The notes below the pieces were generated by a model, which saw only the letters and a program-made list of their open reading frames with translations, was not told where the DNA came from and ran no database searches. From Geobacillus vulcani PSS1 (GTDB lineage Bacteria; Bacillota; Bacilli; Bacillales; Anoxybacillaceae), in contig NZ_JPOI01000001.1 of assembly GCF_000733845.1 (NCBI RefSeq), positions 1,713,501 to 1,777,500 on the forward strand: 64,000 nt of DNA, in the 5' to 3' direction. The translations under genes and the position numbers were made by a program. Each line of letters opens with the position of its first letter. Position 1 is the first letter of the stretch. Of the stretch, positions 8,759 to 17,122 are shown one piece after another.

Positions 8759-10135
8759 TTAGCAGCAGGCATGTTTCAGAGCGATTTCATGTGCCTCTAT
8801 GGTTCGCTCGATATCTTTTTCATCGTGAACAATGGACATCGAATAACGGTTTAACGGTTTGATATATATCCCTGCTCTTAACAGTTCGTAATCAATTTTT
8901 TTTCGCAGCGCCATGTCTGCCTTCACCATATCCCGATAATTTTTGACGGGTTGGTCAGTGAAAATGATGTTGAAAATGCTCCCCATTCCAAGGGTTTGCA
9001 TAGGGACGCCATAGGAATGATACAATGCTTCGAGTTCTTTTCGCAATGTCGTTGTATGATGGAACAGGGACTCCATTACTCCTTCACTCTTTAATACTTC
9101 AATTGTGGCTAACCCTGCCGCCAGTACGATCGGATGTCCGTTGTAAGTGCCGCTATGAAATAAAGTATGTTTAGCGGCATTTTCATGTTTTTTTACTGCG
9201 AAAAGATCTTGCCCTTGGTTCGGTGCGCTAATCAACATCAGTTCTCTTTTCCCACCCACAGCTCCTATCGGGAATCCTCCTCCAAGTACTTTTCCTAATG
9301 CTGTTAAATCCGGCTTCACTCCATATATTTCTTGTGCTCCGCCTAGAGAAACCCGGAATCCGGTTTTGACCTCATCAAAAATCAGTAGAATGCCAAGCTC
9401 ATTCGTTAATTCACGAAGTTTTTGGATAAAATCGGGATCAGCTGGAATGAAACCGCCTTGGACTGGTTCAAGGATGACGGCAGCGACATCGTTTTGATGT
9501 TTGCGTAAAATGGCTTCGGTAGTCTCTATGTCATTAAACGGCAATATAACAGTGTTTTGAACATAATAATCTGGAATTCCAAGTGATTCAGGAACAGCAT
9601 GGGGGCAAGTCAGTTCCCCTGCCTTATCTAGGTCGGGATTTACACTCAGCAACACTTGATCGTAACTTCCATGGTAGTGCCCTTCAAATTTGGCTAATTT
9701 AGTTTTGCCGGTGTAGGCCATAGCGATTCGGATCGCCAGCAATGTTGCTTCCAATCCTGAATTGGTATAACGCACCATTTCGATGCCGGGGTATAGATTG
9801 ACCAAAGTTTGCGCCATGATCGTTTCGAGTTCATGTGGAGTGCCAAATGTCGTCGTACCGCTTTCTTTTATTTGACTTTCAACAGCACGGAGGACTTCAG
9901 GATGGCCATGACCTAGAATCAGGGCTCCGTAAGATAGCAAATAATCAATGTATTCATTTCCATCCAGGTCATAAAGCTTGCTGCCTTTTCCCTTTTTCAT
10001 TGCAATAGGGTGGGGAGCGAAATATTTAATATTAGCCGTCACTCCTCCGGGAATCCATTCACATGCTTTTCGGAAATACTCGGCTGACTTTGGCGTTGAA
10101 TGAGATAATAGGTTTTCACTTTCAGACATCGTCAT
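8759..10135 (-). CDS. Glutamate-1-semialdehyde aminomutase-like class III aminotransferase
   Basis: PLP-dependent class III aminotransferase-fold enzyme, 458 residues, closest in pattern to glutamate-1-semialdehyde 2,1-aminomutase (HemL/GsaB): GGVTANIKYF, YIDYLLSYGALILGHGHP, TNSGLEATLLAIRIA, FDEVKTGFR and the PLP lysine in TALGKVLGGGFPIGAVGG (Lys282). It is about 30 residues longer than HemL, with an insertion around LISAPNQGQDLFAVKKHENA. The true haem gene is normally in the hemAXCDBL operon, so this copy probably serves another substrate. It is divergent from a dicarboxylate/amino acid symporter and near an RpiR regulator, which suggests uptake and catabolism of an amino acid or amino sugar acid (inference). 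Start ATG 10135 has GGAGG at 10144-10148; an in-frame ATG at 10150 would contain the ribosome site. Clearly more A+T-rich than neighbours. Confidence 0.85.
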   Translation of the reverse strand: MTMSESENLLSHSTPKSAEYFRKACEWIPGGVTANIKYFAPHPIAMKKGKGSKLYDLDGNEYIDYLLSYGALILGHGHPEVLRAVESQIKESGTTTFGTPHELETIMAQTLVNLYPGIEMVRYTNSGLEATLLAIRIAMAYTGKTKLAKFEGHYHGSYDQVLLSVNPDLDKAGELTCPHAVPESLGIPDYYVQNTVILPFNDIETTEAILRKHQNDVAAVILEPVQGGFIPADPDFIQKLRELTNELGILLIFDEVKTGFRVSLGGAQEIYGVKPDLTALGKVLGGGFPIGAVGGKRELMLISAPNQGQDLFAVKKHENAAKHTLFHSGTYNGHPIVLAAGLATIEVLKSEGVMESLFHHTTTLRKELEALYHSYGVPMQTLGMGSIFNIIFTDQPVKNYRDMVKADMALRKKIDYELLRAGIYIKPLNRYSMSIVHDEKDIERTIEAHEIALKHACC

Positions 10136-10153
10136 GGGATAAACCTCCATTTA

Positions 10154-10199
10154 GAAATTATAATTTCTTTATTAATAATTATATGAAATAAATATTTCA
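10154..10199. promoter_or_regulatory. Two palindromes in the divergent promoter region (candidate RpiR operators)
   Basis: GAAATTATAATTTC at 10154-10167 and TGAAATAAATATTTCA at 10184-10199 are perfect inverted repeats of the TGAAA-N-TTTCA type bound by several RpiR-family regulators. They lie just before the aminomutase-like gene, in a 200-base A+T-rich divergent promoter region. The encoded RpiR protein at 11695-12540 is the likely ligand; this is inference. Confidence 0.55.
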
Positions 10200-10265
10200 T
10201 TATCAACAACATTCATTCAACTATTAAAGAATCATAACTGATAAATATTGGAATATATAGAATAA

Positions 10266-10290
10266 TGAAATTTTTATTGCAAATAAAAAT
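10266..10290. promoter_or_regulatory. Third inverted repeat before the symporter gene
   Basis: ATTTTTATT and AATAAAAAT flank a 3-base centre (GCA) at about 10269-10289, some 50 bases before the symporter start. It could be another regulator site or part of the promoter. Confidence 0.4.
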
Positions 10291-10337
10291 GATATGTGTT
10301 AAATTTATTTCAAATAATTATTTAGGAGGGATGGATG

Positions 10338-11606
10338 ATGAAAACGAGATTTGCTTTTTTTATTCTAGCGGCAGCCGTTTTGGGGGCTGTCTTCGGTCAC
10401 TTTTTTCCAGAAGCGGGAATTGCGATTAAACCAGTAGGAGATGGATTTATTCGTTTAATTAAAATGGTTGTAATTCCTGTTATTGTCTCTACCCTGTTAG
10501 TGGGCATTACAGGGGTGGGGGATATAAAGAGGATGGGAAGAGTAGGGTTAAAAACTGTGATTTGGTTTGAATTGATCACGACCATTATTTTGTTTATCGG
10601 TTTGGCGGTAGGCAATCTAGTAAAGCCCGGAGTTGGAACAAATTTAAATCGGTTGCCTAAGGCCGATATTTCTTCGATTGCAGAAAACACCTCTGTTGTG
10701 ATGGACGGCAAGACATTGATTTTAAATATTATTCCCACCAATATTGTTGACTCCCTTGCTAGAAGTGACCTCCTTGCGGTTATTTTCTTTTGCGTTATGT
10801 TTGGAATTGCTTTAGTAAGCATTGGAGAGGAAGCAAAACTGGTCATTAGAATTTTGGAAGCGATTTCAAAAGCTTCATTTAAGCTTGTTAACATGGTGAT
10901 GTTGGTTGCTCCGATCGGTGTATTTGCTCTTATGTCGGCAACAATCGGTACTTACGGCATCGGGTTGTTGTTGCCTTTGATTAAATTGATTGGAGCGGCT
11001 TATTTAGGATTGGCAGTTGTTTTATTTGGCTTATTTCCGATAGTAGCATTTTTATTAAAAATAAAGATTACCGATGTTTATAAAATGGTTTGGGATTTGA
11101 TGATCATTGGAGCATCGACGGGGAGTACAGAGACGGTTGTTCCACAGTTGATGCAACGGGTGGAGAAATTTGGTGTTCCTAAATATATTTCTTCATTTGT
11201 GATTCCTTCAGGGATGCCGCTCAATTCCGATGGCACAACGCTTTATTTGACCATCGCCGCCTTATTTATCGCACAAGCCTTTGGGATTGAAATGAGCTGG
11301 TCAAAACAACTCATGATGATCTTGTTTTTCATTGTGACCAGCAAGGGAGTGGCAGCCGTTCCTTCTTCTTCTATGGTCATCCTTCTGGCAACGGGGACAG
11401 CGGTCGGGCTGCCGGCTGAGGGTGTTGCACTCATTCTAGGGATTGATCGGATTATTGATATGGCAAGGACGGCGGTGAATGTGATCGGACATGTGTTTTC
11501 GTCTGTGGCGGTGGCAAAATGGGAAGGGGTATTTTCACCAATAGGAGTAACCGCCATGCCTGTTGTGGTGCAAGAAGAAAAGCATTGGAGCAATACACCT
11601 CAGTGA
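10338..11606 (+). CDS. Sodium/proton:dicarboxylate (glutamate/aspartate-type) symporter
   Basis: Integral membrane carrier of the DAACS family (GltT/GltP/DctA). The 422-residue product has the expected pattern of eight membrane helices and two re-entrant loops: IKMVVIPVIVSTLLVGI in TM2, the serine-rich re-entrant GASTGSTETVVPQLM, the substrate and cation-binding segment IPSGMPLNSDGTTLYLTIAALFIAQAFG, and TM8 with GIDRIIDMARTAVNVIGH. The SSGSTxT motif of glutamate carriers appears as GASTGSTET. ATGs at 10335 and 10338 are in frame; GGAGG at 10325-10329 is best placed for 10338. Divergent from the aminomutase-like gene, sharing a palindromic control region, so both probably work in one catabolic route. 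A+T-richer than the surrounding genome. Confidence 0.9.
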   Translation: MKTRFAFFILAAAVLGAVFGHFFPEAGIAIKPVGDGFIRLIKMVVIPVIVSTLLVGITGVGDIKRMGRVGLKTVIWFELITTIILFIGLAVGNLVKPGVGTNLNRLPKADISSIAENTSVVMDGKTLILNIIPTNIVDSLARSDLLAVIFFCVMFGIALVSIGEEAKLVIRILEAISKASFKLVNMVMLVAPIGVFALMSATIGTYGIGLLLPLIKLIGAAYLGLAVVLFGLFPIVAFLLKIKITDVYKMVWDLMIIGASTGSTETVVPQLMQRVEKFGVPKYISSFVIPSGMPLNSDGTTLYLTIAALFIAQAFGIEMSWSKQLMMILFFIVTSKGVAAVPSSSMVILLATGTAVGLPAEGVALILGIDRIIDMARTAVNVIGHVFSSVAVAKWEGVFSPIGVTAMPVVVQEEKHWSNTPQ

Positions 11607-11629
11607 TGAAGGAATAATTGTTGTTTTAG

Positions 11630-11666
11630 GCTGTCGGAGGCGATCTTCCAAAAGCACTCCGACAGC
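11630..11666. terminator. Hairpin between convergent symporter and rpiR genes
   Basis: GCTGTCGGAG at 11630-11639 and CTCCGACAGC at 11657-11666 form a perfect 10-bp stem. Neither strand has a clear T-tract, so it may block read-through weakly in both directions. Confidence 0.5.
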
Positions 11667-11694
11667 TTGAGAAATGGAAAGCCATGTAGTGTTT

Positions 11695-12540
11695 TCATTT
11701 ATAAAAAACACCAAAATGATCCCATATCGTTTCTAATTCTTCAAGTTTCCTTTGAACATCATTCCCCTTTTCTTTTCCTATAAAAGTAATCAGGGCGTTG
11801 ATCAAACTAAGTGGGGCTACAAAAGAGTCGATGAAAGTCGGCATTTGACTCGAGGCCGTAAGAACAATATCAGAATAGGGAACTAAAGGTGATAATAAAT
11901 GGTCAGTAATGGCAATGATCGTTGCCCCTTGCTTTTTACCATATGACAGCATTTTAATCGTACTATTTGTGTATCTGGAGAAACTAATGCCAATCATCAC
12001 GTCTTTTTCGTTTATATCGTAGATTTTTTCTGCCCCTGCTTCTATTGAGTTCATCAAGTAAACGTCATTTAGAATGATTTGCAAATAGTAATGAAGAAAG
12101 ATTCCCAGAGACGTTGCGCTGCGATTGGCAACGATGTAAGTCCGCTCGGCTTTTAGAATCGAATGAACCGCCTGTTTAAAGGCGTTTACATCCAACCGTT
12201 CCATTGTTGATTTGATATTATGAATATCGTCATGAAAAATGTCATAGATCCCTTTTTCATGTTCATAAACATGGTGAGACATTTGCAGTCGTTCTACAGT
12301 TGTCAACTGCTTTTGAACAGAATGTTGCATATATTGCTGAAGTTCAGGGTAACCCGAGTAACCAAGGAAATTGGCAAAACGTACAATGGTTGCCTCACTA
12401 ACTCCTGTTTTTTCCGCTAGTTTTCCTACAGTAAAGAAAGGCACTTCATTTGGATGTTCTAAAATATATTTTGCGATTTTCACTTGCGATTTGCTCATTT
12501 GCGGGATTTTGCTGGCAATCAGTTGATATACATTCGACAT
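11695..12540 (-). CDS. RpiR/MurR-family transcriptional regulator
   Basis: DNA-binding regulator of 281 residues: an N-terminal RpiR helix-turn-helix (about 1-77, with KYILEHPNEVPFFTVGKLAE and VSEATIVRFANFLGYSGYPEL) and a C-terminal SIS sugar-phosphate-binding domain (about 115-255, with YIVANRSATSLGIF and VMIGISFSRYTNSTIKML). The start is the ATG at 12540, with AAGGAAGGA at 12551-12559; an open frame extends further but lacks a better site. It is convergent with the symporter. The palindromes at 10154-10199 are its likely operators. A SIS domain suggests a phosphorylated sugar or related effector, which does not obviously match an amino acid route, so the effector is uncertain. Confidence 0.9.
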   Translation of the reverse strand: MSNVYQLIASKIPQMSKSQVKIAKYILEHPNEVPFFTVGKLAEKTGVSEATIVRFANFLGYSGYPELQQYMQHSVQKQLTTVERLQMSHHVYEHEKGIYDIFHDDIHNIKSTMERLDVNAFKQAVHSILKAERTYIVANRSATSLGIFLHYYLQIILNDVYLMNSIEAGAEKIYDINEKDVMIGISFSRYTNSTIKMLSYGKKQGATIIAITDHLLSPLVPYSDIVLTASSQMPTFIDSFVAPLSLINALITFIGKEKGNDVQRKLEELETIWDHFGVFYK

Positions 12541-12708
12541 GGCATGAAAATCCTTCCTTGCATATCGATTTTTTGTTTTCATTATATCATAATCAGAAAA
12601 GGAAAAATGTAAATTCTTTATGCTTCACGGACAGGCTGGTGAGCTAGGAGTGTATGGGAATCCCCGCTTTATAACTACAGGCAAGCGGAAGAACAGATCA
12701 ATTTTTTC

Positions 12709-12737
12709 TTGCCAATCAGAAAATCATTCGCTATAAT
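12709..12737 (+). promoter_or_regulatory. SigA-type promoter for the infC operon
   Basis: TTGCCA at 12709-12714 and TATAAT at 12732-12737, spacer 17; transcription expected near 12744. Confidence 0.85.
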
Positions 12738-12743
12738 AGAGGA

Positions 12744-12952
12744 CGTTGTGTTTATCAAGAGCCGCTCCTTGACACGCCATCGCCAAGGTGGTATAGTTTA
12801 TAAAGTGGAATGATTGCTTGTTTGTAACGAAAGCAGAAGCGCCCGCTTCTCACCTGACCGACGCCAGGGCGGCTGTTGGCAGGTTGTTACGGTTCGCCAG
12901 CCTTTTTGTTCGAACGTCGTGCGCGGGTGCTTTTGTGCACCCGCGCTTTTTT
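12744..12952 (+). promoter_or_regulatory. infC-operon leader (L20 autoregulation) with terminator
   Basis: A 270-base leader precedes infC. It ends in a strong terminator at 12920-12952 (GCGCGGGTGC/GCACCCGCGC and six T) that stands before the coding region, so transcription must be conditional. In Bacillus subtilis the same operon is controlled by ribosomal protein L20 (rplT product) binding the leader and causing premature termination. Position, operon content and terminator match; I assign it by this analogy. Confidence 0.8.
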
Positions 12953-13014
12953 GCTGGAAGCGGAGCTCTGCTGGCAAACAAGCCAGTCGGAAAAAACCTT
13001 GGAGGTGGCTCATT

Positions 13015-13533
13015 ATTAGCAAAGATTTTATTATCAACGAACAAATTCGTGCCCGGGAAGTGCGCTTGATCGACCAAAACGGCGAACAGCTTGGCATCAA
13101 GTCGAAGCAGGAAGCGCTTGAGATTGCGGCAAGGCGCAATTTGGACCTCGTGCTTGTTGCGCCGAACGCCAAACCGCCCGTTTGCCGCATCATGGATTAC
13201 GGCAAATTCCGCTTCGAGCAGCAAAAGAAAGAAAAAGAAGCGCGCAAAAAGCAAAAAGTCATCAATGTGAAAGAAGTGCGCCTTAGCCCGACGATCGAGG
13301 AGCATGATTTCAACACGAAGCTGCGCAACGCGCGCAAGTTTCTCGAAAAAGGCGATAAAGTGAAGGCGACGATCCGTTTTAAAGGGCGGGCCATCACCCA
13401 TAAAGAAATCGGGCAGCGCGTCCTTGACCGCTTCTCCGAAGCGTGCGCCGACATCGCCATCGTCGAAACGGCGCCGAAAATGGACGGGCGCAACATGTTT
13501 TTAGTGCTCGCACCGAAAAATGACAACAAGTAA
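13015..13533 (+). CDS. infC: Translation initiation factor IF-3
   Basis: Binds the 30S subunit and checks start-codon choice. The 172-residue product begins [20 protein letters not shown] and has the N-domain, basic linker ([22 protein letters not shown]) and C-domain ([17 protein letters not shown]). The start codon is ATT at 13015: GGAGGT at 13001-13006 is 8 bases away and no ATG, GTG or TTG lies near the known N-terminus. Rare ATT/ATA starts are typical of infC and allow IF-3 to repress its own translation. An open frame extending to 12814 crosses the leader terminator and is not used. First gene of infC-rpmI-rplT. Confidence 0.97.
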   Translation: MSKDFIINEQIRAREVRLIDQNGEQLGIKSKQEALEIAARRNLDLVLVAPNAKPPVCRIMDYGKFRFEQQKKEKEARKKQKVINVKEVRLSPTIEEHDFNTKLRNARKFLEKGDKVKATIRFKGRAITHKEIGQRVLDRFSEACADIAIVETAPKMDGRNMFLVLAPKNDNK

Positions 13534-13546
13534 GGAGGAACTTGGG

Positions 13547-13747
13547 ATGCCTAAAATGAAAACTCACCGCGGCTCGGCGAAACGGTTCAAAAAAACGGCG
13601 AGCGGCAAATTAAAACGCGGCCATGCGTATACGAGCCATTTGTTTGCCAATAAAACGAAAAAACAAAAGCGTCATCTTCGCAAAGCGACGCTCGTCTCGC
13701 CTGGCGATTTCAAACGCATCCGCCAAATGCTCGACAACTTGAAATAA
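13547..13747 (+). CDS. rpmI: Ribosomal protein L35
   Basis: Basic 66-residue 50S subunit protein, [17 protein letters not shown], ending MLDNLK; length is that of the family. The ATG at 13547 has TAAGGAGGA about 7 bases upstream. It follows infC by 13 bases and precedes rplT by 25, and is regulated with them by L20. Confidence 0.98.
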   Translation: MPKMKTHRGSAKRFKKTASGKLKRGHAYTSHLFANKTKKQKRHLRKATLVSPGDFKRIRQMLDNLK

Positions 13748-13772
13748 TGACCGACTATAGGAGGGAACGATT

Positions 13773-14132
13773 ATGCCACGCGTAAAAGGTGGACCAGTGA
13801 CGCGCAGACGTCGCAAAAAAGTATTGAAGCTTGCCAAGGGCTATTTCGGCGCGAAACACGCGTTATATAGAGTCGCGAACCAACAAGTGATGAAATCGCT
13901 CTTGTATGCGTATCGCGACCGCCGTCAACGGAAACGCGACTTCCGCAAATTGTGGATCGCCCGCATCAACGCAGCGGCCCGCCAAAACGGCTTGTCCTAC
14001 AGCCGTCTGATGCACGGATTGAAACTGGCCGGTGTGGAAGTGAACCGAAAAATGCTCGCCGACTTGGCGGTGAACGACCAAGCGGCGTTTGCCCAACTTG
14101 CTGACTTGGCAAAAGCAAATTTGAATAAGTAA
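13773..14132 (+). CDS. rplT: Ribosomal protein L20
   Basis: 50S assembly protein of 119 residues, [24 protein letters not shown], with the helical C-domain that in Bacillus also binds the operon leader to repress it. AGGAGG precedes ATG 13773. Last gene of the infC operon, closed by the terminator at 14140. Confidence 0.98.
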   Translation: MPRVKGGPVTRRRRKKVLKLAKGYFGAKHALYRVANQQVMKSLLYAYRDRRQRKRDFRKLWIARINAAARQNGLSYSRLMHGLKLAGVEVNRKMLADLAVNDQAAFAQLADLAKANLNK

Positions 14133-14139
14133 CAACGAT

Positions 14140-14171
14140 GGCCATCCTGGATCGGGATGGCCGTTTTTCTT
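14140..14171 (+). terminator. Rho-independent terminator of the infC operon
   Basis: GGCCATCC and GGGATGGCC form the stem, followed by GTTTTTCTT. Confidence 0.9.
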
Positions 14172-14191
14172 AACCAAAGGAAGGGATCGAT

Positions 14192-14443
14192 ATGGTACAA
14201 TACGGAATAGTGATCAACGTCCTCGCGTTTTTGATGATGGGGCTCGACAAATTCAAGGCAAAACATCGCCGCTTCCGCATCGCCGAGCGGACGCTATGGC
14301 TGTTGTCGCTCGCTGGGGGCGCCACCGGCGCCGCCGTCGGGATGTATGCATTCCGCCATAAAACGCGCCATCGGACGTTTCGCTATGGTTTGCCGCTGTT
14401 GTCGATCGCGGAATGGCTTTTTTGTTGGAAATGGATATCGTAG
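14192..14443 (+). CDS. ysdA: YsdA-like small membrane protein (DUF1294)
   Basis: An 83-residue protein with two or three hydrophobic segments (about 5-18, 35-53 and 67-80) and the family motifs GLDKFKAKHRRFRIAE and FRHKTRHRTFRYG. Function unknown. The same neighbour follows rplT in Bacillus subtilis. AGGAAGGGATCG precedes ATG 14192; the next gene starts 15 bases after its stop. Confidence 0.88.
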   Translation: MVQYGIVINVLAFLMMGLDKFKAKHRRFRIAERTLWLLSLAGGATGAAVGMYAFRHKTRHRTFRYGLPLLSIAEWLFCWKWIS

Positions 14444-14458
14444 AAGGGGGAAAAGAGA

Positions 14459-14944
14459 ATGAACTGGCCTTCGCTTTACCGTCTGCAGCGCGCCTTGGAT
14501 GAGCGGATTGAAACGGAACACGGCCTTGAGCATGAAGATCTGTTCGACCGAAAAATGCTTGCTTTTCTCGTCGAACTTGGCGAACTGGCCAACGAGACGC
14601 GCTGCTTCAAATTTTGGAGCGTGAAACCGCCGGCGCCGGCGGAGCAGGTGCTCGAGGAGTATGTGGATGGTTTGCATTTTCTTTTATCGCTCGGACTGGA
14701 ATGTGGATTTTTCTACGAAAAGAGAGAGATCCCGTCGGTTGAGCGGCTGCCTGTTGAACAGTTTCTCGCCGTGTTCCGCCACACTGACCGATTTGGGGAG
14801 ACGAAAGCGCCTGAAGATTATGATGCGCTGTTCACGGAATATTGGCGTCTCGGCGTGACGCTCGGCTTTTCGTCCGAGGCGGTTGCCGCCGCGTATCGAC
14901 GGAAAAATGAAGTGAACCACCAACGGCAAAATGAACGGTATTAA
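14459..14944 (+). CDS. Dimeric dUTP diphosphatase-like protein
   Basis: A 161-residue all-alpha NTP pyrophosphatase resembling the dimeric dUTPase family (dUTPase_2), which hydrolyses dUTP/dUDP to dUMP. The metal-binding signature is visible as LVELGELANETRCFKFWS (ExxE) and EEYVDGLHFLLSLG (ExxD). The charged C-terminal end (YRRKNEVNHQRQNERY) holds a further motif typical of the family. AAGGGGGAAAAGAGA precedes ATG 14459, 15 bases after ysdA, so the two are probably cotranscribed. Confidence 0.82.
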   Translation: MNWPSLYRLQRALDERIETEHGLEHEDLFDRKMLAFLVELGELANETRCFKFWSVKPPAPAEQVLEEYVDGLHFLLSLGLECGFFYEKREIPSVERLPVEQFLAVFRHTDRFGETKAPEDYDALFTEYWRLGVTLGFSSEAVAAAYRRKNEVNHQRQNERY

Positions 14945-14968
14945 CTGATTTTTTCGAAGGACGAATGA

Positions 14969-14998
14969 TTGAATATTGCCAACCGTTAGAAGTATAAT
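14969..14998 (+). promoter_or_regulatory. SigA-type promoter for ysdC
   Basis: TTGAAT at 14969-14974 and TATAAT at 14993-14998, spacer 18. Confidence 0.65.
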
Positions 14999-15032
14999 AA
15001 AAAAGTGGACAAAAACGGAAAGGGGTGCCAAG

Positions 15033-16118
15033 ATGTCCAAGTTGGACGAAACGTTGACGATGCTGAAAGCGCTGACCGATGCCAAAGGCGTGCCGGGCAA
15101 CGAACGGGAAGCGCGCGAGGTGATGAAAACGTACATAGCTCCTTATGCCGATGAAGTGACAACTGACGGGCTCGGCAGCTTGATCGCTAAAAAAGAAGGG
15201 AAATCCGGTGGACCGAAAGTGATGATCGCCGGCCATTTGGACGAAGTCGGCTTCATGGTGACGCAAATCGATGACAAGGGGTTCATCCGCTTTCAGACGC
15301 TCGGCGGCTGGTGGAGCCAAGTGATGCTTGCCCAGCGCGTGACGATTGTGACGAAAAAAGGCGACATCACCGGTGTCATCGGTTCGAAGCCGCCGCACAT
15401 TCTTCCGCCGGAAGCGCGCAAAAAGCCGGTCGACATCAAAGACATGTTCATCGACATCGGCGCGACGAGCCGCGAGGAAGCCATGGAATGGGGCGTCCGC
15501 CCGGGCGATATGATCGTGCCGTATTTTGAATTCACGGTGTTAAACAATGAAAAAATGCTGCTGGCCAAAGCGTGGGACAACCGGATCGGCTGTGCGGTCG
15601 CCATCGATGTGCTCAAGCAGCTGAAGGGCGTCGACCATCCGAACACGGTATACGGCGTTGGCACGGTGCAGGAAGAAGTCGGCTTGCGCGGCGCGCGCAC
15701 AGCGGCCCAGTCCATCCAGCCAGACATTGCCTTTGCTGTTGATGTCGGCGTGGCTGGCGACACGCCGGGGGTGTCAGAAAAAGAAGCGATGGGCAAACTC
15801 GGCGCCGGCCCGCACATCGTCTTGTACGATGCGACGATGGTCTCGCACCGCGGCTTGCGTGAGTTTGTCATCGAGGTGGCCGAAGAGCTGAACATTCCGT
15901 ATCATTTTGACGCCATGCCGGGCGGCGGCACGGACGCGGGGGCGATCCACTTGACCGGCAGCGGTGTTCCGTCGCTGACGATTGCCATCCCGACGCGCTA
16001 CATTCATTCACACGCCGCCATTTTGCACCGTGATGACTACGAAAATACGGTCAAGCTGCTTGTCGAAGTGATCAAACGGCTTGATGCCGACAAAGTGAAG
16101 CAACTGACGTTTGACTAA
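15033..16118 (+). CDS. ysdC: M42-family metallo-aminopeptidase (glutamyl aminopeptidase/endoglucanase family)
   Basis: Cytosolic dinuclear-metal aminopeptidase forming tetrahedral dodecamers in characterised relatives. The 361-residue protein has the expected ligands: AGHLDEVG (His, about residue 67), AKAWDNR (Asp), VQEEVG (Glu-Glu; catalytic base and ligand), FAVDVG (Asp) and RYIHS (His). ATG 15033 is preceded by AAAGGGG; an open frame runs back to 14976 through the promoter and is not used. Same length and position as YsdC of Bacillus subtilis. Single-gene unit with its own promoter and terminator. Confidence 0.93.
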   Translation: MSKLDETLTMLKALTDAKGVPGNEREAREVMKTYIAPYADEVTTDGLGSLIAKKEGKSGGPKVMIAGHLDEVGFMVTQIDDKGFIRFQTLGGWWSQVMLAQRVTIVTKKGDITGVIGSKPPHILPPEARKKPVDIKDMFIDIGATSREEAMEWGVRPGDMIVPYFEFTVLNNEKMLLAKAWDNRIGCAVAIDVLKQLKGVDHPNTVYGVGTVQEEVGLRGARTAAQSIQPDIAFAVDVGVAGDTPGVSEKEAMGKLGAGPHIVLYDATMVSHRGLREFVIEVAEELNIPYHFDAMPGGGTDAGAIHLTGSGVPSLTIAIPTRYIHSHAAILHRDDYENTVKLLVEVIKRLDADKVKQLTFD

Positions 16119-16122
16119 TGGA

Positions 16123-16151
16123 AACACCGGCCCAAGCGGCCGGTGTTTTTT
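16123..16151 (+). terminator. Rho-independent terminator of ysdC
   Basis: AACACCGGC and GCCGGTGTT form the stem, followed by T at 16145-16151. Confidence 0.92.
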
Positions 16152-16201
16152 GATATTGCGGCGGGGCAGACGGCAGGGCGCCGGTTGAAACACAGCCTCC
16201 C

Positions 16202-16342
16202 TTAGAAGGCTGGTGATTTCATGAGAAAAGCCATTTCAGACCGATTCTTCCCAAATGGAGAAGTCTTGTCAAATCGGCTCTTACTTTCCTGACAAACTCT
16301 ATCGATTTGACAAACATCATCGTTTTTCACCGGCCTTTATAG
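16202..16342 (+). repeat. Dispersed intergenic repeat, copy 1 (141 bp)
   Basis: Starts TTAGAAGGCTGGTGATTTC and ends TTTTTCACCGGCCTTTATAG, an imperfect terminal inverted repeat. Inside is a TTCCCAAATGGAGAA segment shared in form with the other copies. It lies between ysdC and the convergent gene at 16421 and carries no open frame of note. See also 36984, 49693, 61088 and 61225. Confidence 0.75.
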
Positions 16343-16420
16343 ATGCAACGAAGAAGTTTAACATATCCTTGGCGGAACAGCTGTTTTCGGCTTCTCCCGC
16401 AGACGACGCGAGAGCGGAGA

Positions 16421-16954
16421 TCAAGCTTTCATGCTTACCGCTTTGGATGTATAGCGATGCGAGATCGAAGCATCGCCGTAGAACCAAATGGCCACAAGCG
16501 GCGGAAATGTGATGGTCAGCAGCAAAGCAACGAGCAAAACGGTAAAGGAGAACGGGCTCAGCTTTTTGCCCAGTTCACCTTTATGCTTTTTCTCAAATTG
16601 CTTGATGGCCTCATTTTTGGAAAGGGAAGCGGAATCCAGCAGCTTTTGGCTATCAGCGTCGTAATAGAAAATTTGTTTGGCATGAAAAACGAACACGCTG
16701 TCCCTGATCTCGCTCCCTTGAGCGAACACGACTTGCACGGTTTTTGTCGTTTTCGTGTCGTTTTCGGTTACTTCCGTTGATGTGGTCATGCTGTCGAGGA
16801 TTTGGACAGAACCATCTTTGTAGTAAGTCAACGTGTCTTTAAACTGCTTGTTTACCGCTTCCGTCAGAGCGGATGAACCGGCGCCGGACACGCGGAGCGG
16901 GACGAAAAACAAAAGCACGAAGAGAAAGAGGGTTGTCCATTTTTTAGTTTTCAA
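16421..16954 (-). CDS. Secreted or membrane-anchored hypothetical protein (177 aa)
   Basis: Not recognised. The product has a signal sequence (KKWTTLFLFVLLFFVPLRVSGAG, cleavage expected near residue 25), a 90-residue extracytoplasmic part rich in Thr, Ser and Lys with beta-strand pattern (GSVQILDSMTTSTEVTEN, TVQVVFAQGSEI), and one C-terminal membrane helix (about 138-160, TVLLVALLLTITFPPLVAIWFYG). So it is likely anchored by its C-terminus with the body outside. Start TTG 16954 has GAAAGGA 9 bases upstream; a second TTG at 16963 is too close to that site. Stands alone on the minus strand. Confidence 0.72.
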   Translation of the reverse strand: MKTKKWTTLFLFVLLFFVPLRVSGAGSSALTEAVNKQFKDTLTYYKDGSVQILDSMTTSTEVTENDTKTTKTVQVVFAQGSEIRDSVFVFHAKQIFYYDADSQKLLDSASLSKNEAIKQFEKKHKGELGKKLSPFSFTVLLVALLLTITFPPLVAIWFYGDASISHRYTSKAVSMKA

Positions 16955-17039
16955 AATAATCAATCCTTTCTATTTTTTGTTTATTTTATCATAATTTATT
17001 GTCATTATTCCAGCTATTTGTATAGTTGGTAAATAGAAA

Positions 17040-17083
17040 AAAGGAACCGATCCCCGTCATGATTAATGAAGGAACGGGGACTT
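17040..17083 (-). terminator. Candidate terminator of sspI
   Basis: On the minus strand GTCCCCGTT pairs with ACGGGGAT, and a T-run (CCTTTTTT) follows at about 17045-17038. Confidence 0.6.
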
Positions 17084-17122
17084 GGATTTCCCAAACGTTC
17101 CGACCAGAAACAAAGCAGGCGG

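Noticed and set aside
10141..10334. Catabolite repression (cre) site in the cassette control region
   Set aside because: No good match to the cre consensus in this A+T-rich stretch.
12627..12650. AGGCTGGTGA resembling one end of the dispersed repeat, upstream of infC
   Set aside because: No matching opposite end or central block nearby; likely chance or a very old remnant.
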